Assembly (NCBI GenBank): GCA_016188575.1
Contig: JACPHN010000140.1
Location: 1 to 7,938, forward strand
Length of the DNA: 7,938 bases
From: Candidatus Schekmanbacteria bacterium
Lineage (GTDB): Bacteria; CSSED10-310; JACPHN01
Reading direction: 5' to 3'
Made by a program: the position numbers and the translations under genes. This document shows, piece after piece, positions 1 through 6,400 of this stretch. Below the pieces are notes generated by a model. It was not told the origin of the DNA. It did not search any database and worked only from the letters and a program-made list of their open reading frames with translations. Numbering within the stretch: the stretch's first letter is position 1; each line of letters begins with the position of its first letter.

Positions 1-274
1 CGGCGGATCGCGCCCCCGACGTATTGGGCAGCAGCAGGTAGCGATCCTGATCGAGGAAGTCCAGGATGTGGTCCCGCGCCGCTCGAGATCCGAGATCGAC
101 GCGACGCAGGGCGACGGTGACGATCTCCGCGCCTGATGCGCGCAGGGCGTCCCGCATGACGGCCAGCGAAGCGAACTTGCCGGTGCCGGCGAGCAGGCGG
201 CTGCGAAAGCAGCGCCCGGCGATCACCAGGGCGTCGGAATCCCCACGAGCGGGACTCGGCAGCGGGTTGGCCAT
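1..274 (-). CDS. thiG: Thiazole synthase ThiG, N-terminal part (runs off left edge)
   Basis: ThiG makes the thiazole phosphate moiety of thiamine in the cytoplasm from 1-deoxyxylulose 5-phosphate, dehydroglycine and the sulfur carried by ThiS. Translating the minus strand from the ATG at 274 gives 91 residues before the window ends. They contain LLAGTGKF (about 28-35), a [15 protein letters not shown] segment and [12 protein letters not shown] at the cut edge. These are signature stretches of ThiG; the order and spacing match the family start. The Schiff-base lysine lies in the missing part. The start is uncertain: ATG-274 has no Shine-Dalgarno. In-frame GTG-367 follows GGAAGG by 4 nt and TTG-391 follows GGAGGG by 5 nt; either would add a Pro-rich N-terminal extension of 31 or 39 residues absent from E. 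coli ThiG. No thiS is visible upstream. Identity is confident, start is not. Confidence 0.9.
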   Translation of the reverse strand, partial: MANPLPSPARGDSDALVIAGRCFRSRLLAGTGKFASLAVMRDALRASGAEIVTVALRRVDLGSRAARDHILDFLDQDRYLLLPNTSGARSA

Positions 275-431
275 TTGCGGCGTGGCGACAGCGGCGGGGC
301 TCGCGGCCCGCGGATCCTCGTTCAGGGGACGCGGTAAATCGGGGCGTGGCGGTGGCGTGACCGTCACCGCGCCTTCCGTAGAGAGCAACAAGGGCACCCT
401 CCGGCACGATACTCGGAATCTGCTCACTGGG

Positions 432-460
432 AGTATAGGCTACCGGCGGCGGGGACGCAA
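432..460 (-). promoter_or_regulatory. Sigma70-like promoter for thiG
   Basis: On the minus strand, TTGCGT (455-460) and TATACT (432-437) are separated by 17 bp, giving 4/6 and 5/6 matches to the sigma70 -35 and -10 boxes at ideal spacing. Transcription would begin near 425, about 35-60 nt before the TTG-391 and GTG-367 start candidates and about 150 nt before ATG-274. I see no TPP-riboswitch (THI-box) core in the leader, so thiamine control by that route is not supported here. Inferred from motif match only. Confidence 0.55.
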
Positions 461-941
461 CGCGAGGCGTTGCCCTGAATCCACCGGCCCTCCCTGGTGC
501 CGTTTCTTTGCGCTCGAAGCGTTCGCGGTGGCAGGTTGAACAGCGAAGTATCCGCCATCGACCCCGTCCCTTGCCCGCTCGGACCGAAAGATTTCCCCGG
601 TTCACACACCCGGGTCGGGACAGGAAGGGTTCACGCAGCACAGCTCAGCCAACGGTCGAGGCTGCATCCAGAACGCTCCGACGGAGGTCCCATTGTCTGA
701 ACGTGCGCACCGTCAACCGTGAGCTCGGTCCCCGCGGTCGAGAAATGCAATCACTGCGCGCTCAGTTCCGGACAGCGGACGTGTGTTCCCCGAACAGGAC
801 ACGACCGGGCCAGCCGCCGCGGCAAATATTCCTCGGAGGGCGTGGCAGTGGCAGTTTGCTTGCCAAGAGACCAATACGGCGTTGTCTTGTGGTAGCGAAA
901 GAGCGGGGCGCTGCCGCGAGGATAGACAGCGGTGCGATTGA
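461..941. other. Divergent intergenic spacer without a recognisable gene
   Basis: This stretch between the two divergent promoters has no open frame with protein-like composition. The plus-strand frame that runs through it into the downstream gene is Arg/Ser/Pro-rich and lacks any ribosome-binding site and start suited to it. The one unexplained patch is around 596-645, where a short C/G stem (596-600 with 610-614) is followed by a sequence resembling the SRP RNA apical motif. It is degenerate and is treated as a low-grade observation. No clear U-tract terminator, tRNA or repeat is seen. Confidence 0.5.
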
Positions 942-972
942 TTGCCAGTTTGGCGCGATTGTCGCGTATACT
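942..972 (+). promoter_or_regulatory. Sigma70-like promoter for the secreted Cys-rich protein
   Basis: TTGCCA (942-947, 5/6 match to the -35 consensus) and TATACT (967-972, 5/6 match to the -10) are 19 bp apart, slightly long but workable. The expected start of transcription is near 979, giving a leader of about 39 nt. The -10 hexamer is identical to that of the divergent thiG promoter. Inferred from motif match only. Confidence 0.5.
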
Positions 973-1004
973 TGCGCCGGGCTATTGTCCAGCTTTCCAG
1001 TCTT

Positions 1005-1011
1005 GGGGAGG
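1005..1011 (+). promoter_or_regulatory. Ribosome-binding site fixing the start at 1018
   Basis: GGGGAGG lies 6 nt before the ATG at 1018. It is the reason for choosing this start although the frame is open much further upstream (from 508). The residues after this ATG form a signal peptide, whereas those before it do not look like protein. Confidence 0.8.
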
Positions 1012-1017
1012 AATCGG

Positions 1018-2019
1018 ATGCGTTCCCTGATTGCTTTGATGCTGCTGATCGGTTCGGGATGGGGCTCCTACGCGCACGCCTTCGGCGAGGATTTTATTCG
1101 CGACACCCTGGCGAAGCAGCGCAAGGCTGTCAAAGCGGCCGGAACGGAATCGGCGGCAACCGGATCGGCCACCGACCTGGCGACGACGGGGACAACCGGC
1201 TACGTCGTGTATGGGGACATCAACCTGATTTCGCCCGAAACCTGCGCCTGGATCGGGAATGGCTGCCTTATCGCCATTTATAACGTCGCGGCATTCAAAT
1301 ACAACGGAATCAACTATCCCGAAGGCTCACTCGTCGCCTACGTAGCGATAAAAGACGTAGACGCGTACTCGATAGCAGTACCCATGCCGGGACGTTACGT
1401 CGTTGTAGGCGGATTTATCTTATGGGAAGGCATGACCTGTCAATATCCGGAGCTTGGCACGGCTGCCGTAAACGTAACTGGGGCCGGGAAATTCAGAGCC
1501 GACATTGAAACAAGAGCAGTCGCTGGAGTTGACGGAGACAAATATAGATATACGTTTTCTTACGACAGCTCCGGCGGCACTGGTATGGACCTCGATTACA
1601 CGCTGTGCATGCCGGGGAAGAACAACCCCTGCTACGAGCACAGTCATCAGATCAAAAGAGATGTGAACAGCGGGGTGACCGAGACCAACCTGCGCACCTT
1701 GCTGGTCTCCACCGCCGACGCCACCGCCAAGGTGGTCAACAACGCCTACAGCGATACGACGACGCGCATGGTGGGAAACAAGAATCCGAATTACGCCATC
1801 TTTCGGTACTCCGGACGTTCCGCAGAGCTGAAGGAGTATGTCTGGATCACGGTCGATGTCGCCACAGGCGTGTCTCGCATCGACTACATGTTCTGGCCGG
1901 TATGTATAGAAGCGCCATTTTTTGATTGTGACGCTACATTGATCGGTGGCGGTCAGGACGGCTCCTACGACACGATGTGCCCGCCCTTGGCCAAGAAGGC
2001 GACCCTGGGAGCCAGCTAG
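1018..2019 (+). CDS. Secreted Cys-rich protein of unknown function
   Basis: I do not recognise this 333-residue protein. It begins with a Sec signal peptide: MRS, a hydrophobic core (residues 4-18), and a likely cleavage after AHA (residue 21). The mature protein has a Lys/Ala and Ala/Thr/Gly-rich N-terminal segment (22-60), then a region alternating hydrophobic and polar residues (61-200) that suggests beta-sandwich structure, and a C-terminal part with further beta-like strands. Eight cysteines (76, 83, 141, 197, 205, 296, 304, 321), an even number in an exported protein, suggest up to four disulfides. Start and promoter are well supported. The last 28 codons overlap antisense with the subtilase-like gene. 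The middle, about 1280-1560, uses A/T-richer codons (ATA, AGA, TTA) than its flanks. It could be a substrate or partner of the neighbouring subtilase-like protein, but only position suggests this. Confidence 0.8.
   Translation: MRSLIALMLLIGSGWGSYAHAFGEDFIRDTLAKQRKAVKAAGTESAATGSATDLATTGTTGYVVYGDINLISPETCAWIGNGCLIAIYNVAAFKYNGINYPEGSLVAYVAIKDVDAYSIAVPMPGRYVVVGGFILWEGMTCQYPELGTAAVNVTGAGKFRADIETRAVAGVDGDKYRYTFSYDSSGGTGMDLDYTLCMPGKNNPCYEHSHQIKRDVNSGVTETNLRTLLVSTADATAKVVNNAYSDTTTRMVGNKNPNYAIFRYSGRSAELKEYVWITVDVATGVSRIDYMFWPVCIEAPFFDCDATLIGGGQDGSYDTMCPPLAKKATLGAS
1934..2019. other. Antisense overlap of two convergent genes
   Basis: The plus-strand secreted-protein gene ends with TAG at 2017-2019 and the minus-strand subtilase-like gene ends with TAG at 1936-1934, so 86 bp code on both strands. 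On the minus strand the segment encodes the tail after the membrane helix (residues 464-491, rich in Arg, Ser and Pro). On the plus strand it encodes residues 306-333, including Cys 321. No terminator hairpin with a U-tract is apparent, so transcripts from both sides may run into each other. Confidence 0.75.
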
Positions 2020-3409
2020 CCAGTCCGACCATCACCAGCAAGACCGCGAGCCACCGCCGATCCGCGGCGGGAACGGCGCTCTGTCCCTGATACGCCGCCC
2101 AGATGTCCACTTGCCCGTAGCCGGTGCGACCATCCCAGCCCGAACCCGTCGAAGCGATGTCTCGAGCCGAGTACATGAGGATGCCGGCGAGCTCGGCGGG
2201 GCGGTCGAGGCGGTAGTGCTCCTGCAGGAGCGCCGCCGCCCCCGCGACCACCGCCGCCGCGGCCGAGGACCCGCACTGGTACCCGGGCGCCGTGAACGTC
2301 GATTGGCAGTCCGTGGCGGCGAGGTGGGGGGTGACCCGCTCCACGAGCTGCTCGGTGAGCAGGCGCGCCGGCCCTTCCCCGCTGTAGCCGCGCGGGCCGA
2401 ACAGCGCCCGCTCCTCCGTTCGCGGCTCGGGAGAGCCGCGGTCCAGCGCCGCGACGGCGAGCGCGCCGGCCACCGCCGCCACCCCGGATACCGAATGCTC
2501 CGGGACGTTGGGTAGTCCCATGACGGGGTATTTAGGCTCGAAGCCACCGATTATCTCGCAAGGATAAATGTACAGGTCGATGTCTCGAACTGGAGCGGCG
2601 GGATCTTTCCAGACGCCCAAATAATACGTACCAGGAGGTTGCAAATCCTCACCCACTGATGTCCAAGGCGTGCTCGCACCGCCGTCTATTTCCAGAACAT
2701 TCATCCCGCCATCGTAAAGATAGAGGTAGTATTCGCTATAGGGATACGTGCCGTACGGATCTCCCCAGCTCAGGGTGCCGCCGACGGTGTAACAATCGCC
2801 AGGGAACTGGACCGGCATGGCGGTCACTCCGCCGCCGAAGTCGTGAAAGCCGTTCCCGGCGTCGGTGAAGGTGCCGCGGTAGTGGGTGAGGCGGTCGTCA
2901 CCCGCATTGGTGACGAACAGGACCCCTTCCTCGATCCGCTTTTCGATGGCCGCGATCGATTGATGGCTGCTCGCAAAGGTCGGCCACGAATAACTATCGT
3001 CAGCAATTAATGCGATGTCCGCTGTGCCATCCCAATAATCGTCGTTCAAGTCCCAGGGCAGCTCCGACACCGGGTTGAGCAAGGTATATCCCTGCAGCGT
3101 TGCCCCCGGGGCGATGTCGTGCACGATCTCGGCGAGCCGGGTGCCGACGTCGAGCACATGGTCATTAGTCCGGTATTTGAACGTAATCACCGGTAGCTCC
3201 TGCTGCGCCAGCGCCGCCTCGTAGCCCCAAAAAGTGTAGCCGAAAATCGCCACGGTCACGCCCTGGCCGGTCAATCCCGTCGCGGCACGAAACTCCGCGA
3301 AGCCGAGCTCCGTGTCGGCCTCCGCCGTCACCTGCCCCGCCGCGCGCGCGGCGTTCCCGGCGAGCAGCCCCGATATCACCGTCAATGCCAATAGCGCGCG
3401 GCGAGCCAT
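1934..3409 (-). CDS. Exported, membrane-anchored subtilase-like protein, probably catalytically defective
   Basis: A 491-residue protein of the S8 subtilase-like fold. A signal peptide (1-23, cleavage after ARA) is followed by GLTGQGVTVAIFGY (45-58), DVGTRLAEIVHDIAPGA (87-103), ADDSY (136-140), FVTNAGDD (165-172), an inserted beta domain with WGDPYG and YYLYLYD (about 190-290), the serine region CGSSAAAAVVAGAAALL (379-395) and the closing GWDGRTGYGQVDIW (424-437). Active subtilases carry Asp where IFGY lies, His in HGT where VGT lies, and Asn where AGD lies; only the Ser (382) is kept, and the following Pro is Ala. A membrane helix (about 453-467) and an Arg-rich tail suggest anchoring with a periplasmic body. 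The start at 3409 overlaps the kinase gene by 28 nt, so the two are probably translationally coupled. Fold is confident; loss of proteolysis is inferred. Confidence 0.85.
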   Translation of the reverse strand: MARRALLALTVISGLLAGNAARAAGQVTAEADTELGFAEFRAATGLTGQGVTVAIFGYTFWGYEAALAQQELPVITFKYRTNDHVLDVGTRLAEIVHDIAPGATLQGYTLLNPVSELPWDLNDDYWDGTADIALIADDSYSWPTFASSHQSIAAIEKRIEEGVLFVTNAGDDRLTHYRGTFTDAGNGFHDFGGGVTAMPVQFPGDCYTVGGTLSWGDPYGTYPYSEYYLYLYDGGMNVLEIDGGASTPWTSVGEDLQPPGTYYLGVWKDPAAPVRDIDLYIYPCEIIGGFEPKYPVMGLPNVPEHSVSGVAAVAGALAVAALDRGSPEPRTEERALFGPRGYSGEGPARLLTEQLVERVTPHLAATDCQSTFTAPGYQCGSSAAAAVVAGAAALLQEHYRLDRPAELAGILMYSARDIASTGSGWDGRTGYGQVDIWAAYQGQSAVPAADRRWLAVLLVMVGLASWLPGSPSWPRAGTSCRRSRPDRHRSM

Positions 3410-6400
3410 GCGATTTCCCTTTCCCAACGATTGTTGAAGGTCGCGGCGAAGGGTGCCGGAAGCCCACTGGCGCATTCCGCGAGCAGCGCACGGAGTCGCC
3501 CTTCGAGCTCGCGGCGCCCGGCGCACCAGACGAGCTTGCACAGGATGTCCACTTCGATCGGCGCGAGGTCCATGCGGGACACGGTGCTGAGCGCGCGCTG
3601 CAGCGCTTCCGCGTCGCGCCGGGCGTACGCGAGCAGCGCGTCGGCTTCGACCCGCCGGCGAGGCCCGATCCCTTCCAGGCGCGCCCGGATTTCCTCGGCG
3701 CGCGCCACCTCCCCCCAATGGGCGGCGTGGCGCAGCGCGAGGAGGTGCAGCCCGAGGCTCTCCTCCGTATGTCCAAAGGCGACGCGCCGGACGAGCCTTT
3801 CGAGAATCTCGCCTGCCCCTTCGCAGTCGTGGCAGGCGAGACGTGCCCGGACGCGGGTACAATCGGAGAAAATCGCCTCGATTTCGTCGTCGGCGGTAGG
3901 AATGTCCGCGTCTTGGAGCGCCGCTCCGAGATCCACGAGCAGATCGCACCAGGTCAAATCGAGGTTGGTGCGAACGGTGGGACTGACACGGTTCCGATGG
4001 CGTCGAGCGCGGCTAATCGCCGCAAGAGCCGCGCCGAGATCACCCGAAAGTCTTGCCAGCTCGGCTTGCTGGCAAATCGTATTGACCAGGTTGCTGACCT
4101 CCGTGGCGTAGCATTCGCTTCGCGACGCGTATCGCCTGGCCTCGGCAAGGCATCCGAGCTCGGCGGCGGTAACCGTTAGCGACGCGTGAACGTACGCGTA
4201 ATACGGATTGGTCACCGCCATGCGCTCGCTCGTAGCGAGCAGGCAGTGGTAGTTGGCGTCGTAATCTCCACCCGCTTCCAACAAGGAGGACAGGATCAGG
4301 CCCGCGTACGTGCCAATCGCGGACCGAGCACCATTCCGCTCGCTTCGGAGCACCTCGCGCGCCTGTGCACCGAGCCAGGATCGGAGCGAGATCGGGAGCG
4401 ACGACTCGCTGACATTGACCAGGGCGCTGAGGACAAGCTTCAGGGCAAACGGGGAAAGATCCACGAAGCACACCGCTTGCAAACGCTCGATCATGTCGGC
4501 AATAGCGGCCTGGAAGCCATCGCCCTCCGACAACACCGCCACCGCGGCGCACGCCTCGGCATACGCGTCGTGGCGGTCGCTGTAGGTTTCGGCGATGCCA
4601 AACGCACGTTCAGCGTCGGCGCGACGCTGGTCTATCGGCAGCGCCCGCGTCATCGACCGGGCGGCGTAGGCGCGCGCCTCCAGCCTGGGGTCGGCGAGTC
4701 GTTCGGCGAGCTCGATGGCTTCCCGCGTCACCTCGCGCAACCGATCCGCATCCGCGACCCTCTCCGGTACGCAACGCAGCGCTTGCAGGTAGCAGATCAG
4801 ACAGGAAAACCACGCCCGATCGTCGTCCGGCCGGCCGAGCATCTCCAGCGCGGTAATCAGGTCTCGATAGGCGTCTTCCTGCGAAAGCTCTTCGACCAGC
4901 GCCATGCCGAACGCCGCGGCGCCGGGCGAGCCGGCCTCGCGGAGCAGACGCAGCGCCCGCAAGCGGTCCTCGCCTCGCAGTGCCTCGGCGAGTGCTTCCA
5001 CGTCGAGGTCCGCCAGACCAGGCTCCCGGCCGTCAGGGCGCGCCATGGCATTCGCCGGCCGGACACGCCCGTCGGCGGCCCGGAGCACGCGCTTGCCGAG
5101 CGCGTCGAGCGCCGCGGTCGCCCGATCCTCGCTCCAGCACAAGGCCGCGGCAACGCCGGCCGGCGCCAGCCATACGCCCGCAAGCCAGACGACCCTATAC
5201 ACTACGGCGGCATCGGCAGACAGCTCGGCCATCCGCACCCGACACGCCGCGGCCAGCTCCGCGAGCGCCGCCGAGCCCAGCACCTCCTCGATCCGCCGCA
5301 TCTCGATTCGCCAGTACAGCGTCGGCAAGCTCAGGACCGCACCGGAGGCGATGAGCTCGCCGAGGATGGCGATCAGCAGCCGGGGCGTTCCTCCAGTGGC
5401 GACGAACAGCGCCGCCGCGATCTCCTCCAGGTCATAAACCTTCCCGAATACCCGCTCGAGCAGCTCTTGGACGTCGGCCGCAACGAGCGGCGGCAGCTCG
5501 AGCACCCGTGCGGGTGCGGCGATCTGGTGCCCTGCCGCAGTCGTCGCCACCACCAAGACGCGATTTCGCGCCGCCCAGGCGAGGAGCTCGTGCGCCGGGG
5601 CGGAGGCCTCCAGGTCGTCCACCAGGAGCACGAGCCCTTCGCCTGGGGCACCGAGCGGTACAGTCTCCGACGCCGGAGCGGCGGCAGCCAAGACCACAGT
5701 CCTCCCCGCGGTTTTGAGCTCCGCCGCCAGCTCGAGGAGAAATCGCGTCTTGCCGGTGCCGCGCTCACCGCGCACGACCACGAGCTGTGGCTGGGCCGTA
5801 CCCTCGAGCAGCGCCCCGACCTGCCGCTGCAGCTCTCGGCGTCCCACGTACGCCCAGGCAAGCCGCCAGCGCGCGGTCTGCAGGTCGGGATACATCGCCT
5901 CCAGGTTCCACTCGGCGCACACCTCGACGAAGGAGCCAGGGCGGTTTGCGGGGTCACGGTCGAGGCAGCGGCGCAACAGCGACCGAAGCCGGCCTGGGAT
6001 GGCCGCGGAAAGGATCGGCGGGTCCCCATCGATGCGGCAAGCGTAGTCCTCGCGGGTCGTGGCCGGCCGCGGCAACGGCGTGTTGCCGGTGAAGACTTCG
6101 TGCATCAGCCACGCGAAGCTGTAGATGTCCGCCCGCGCATCGATCGGCGCCGAGCAGGCCCGACCGAGATGACGCGCCAGGACTTCCGGCGCCATATAGG
6201 CGAGCGTGCCGCCCGTCGTTCCGGTCACCACCGGCCCGAGCAGCCCAAAGTCGGTAAGCCGCACCGTGCCATCGGCCGTCAGCATCACGTTGTCGGGCTT
6301 GAGGTCCCGGTGCGCCGCCGCCATCGTCGTCGTCACGAAGTCGAGCGCTTGCGCAAGCTGCCAGCCGATGCGGATAGCAGTCTCCTGATCGATCCCCTCG

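Noticed and set aside
275-440. A TPP riboswitch or thiS gene upstream of thiG
   Set aside because: No THI-box core such as CTGAGA or GAACCTGAT on the minus strand, and no frame ending in Gly-Gly of ThiS size.
594-616. A tRNA T-arm-like GGTTCACACACC
   Set aside because: The stem does not close with a seven-base loop, and no anticodon arm or acceptor stem lies at the right distance.
508-1017. A 170-codon upstream extension of the secreted-protein frame
   Set aside because: No ribosome-binding site and non-protein-like composition. The start at 1018 has a strong ribosome-binding site, an upstream promoter and a signal peptide.
3410-3949. Upstream extension of the subtilase-like frame into the kinase gene
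   Set aside because: This is the antiphase shadow of the kinase TPR region. A signal peptide and ribosome-binding site fit only the ATG at 3409.
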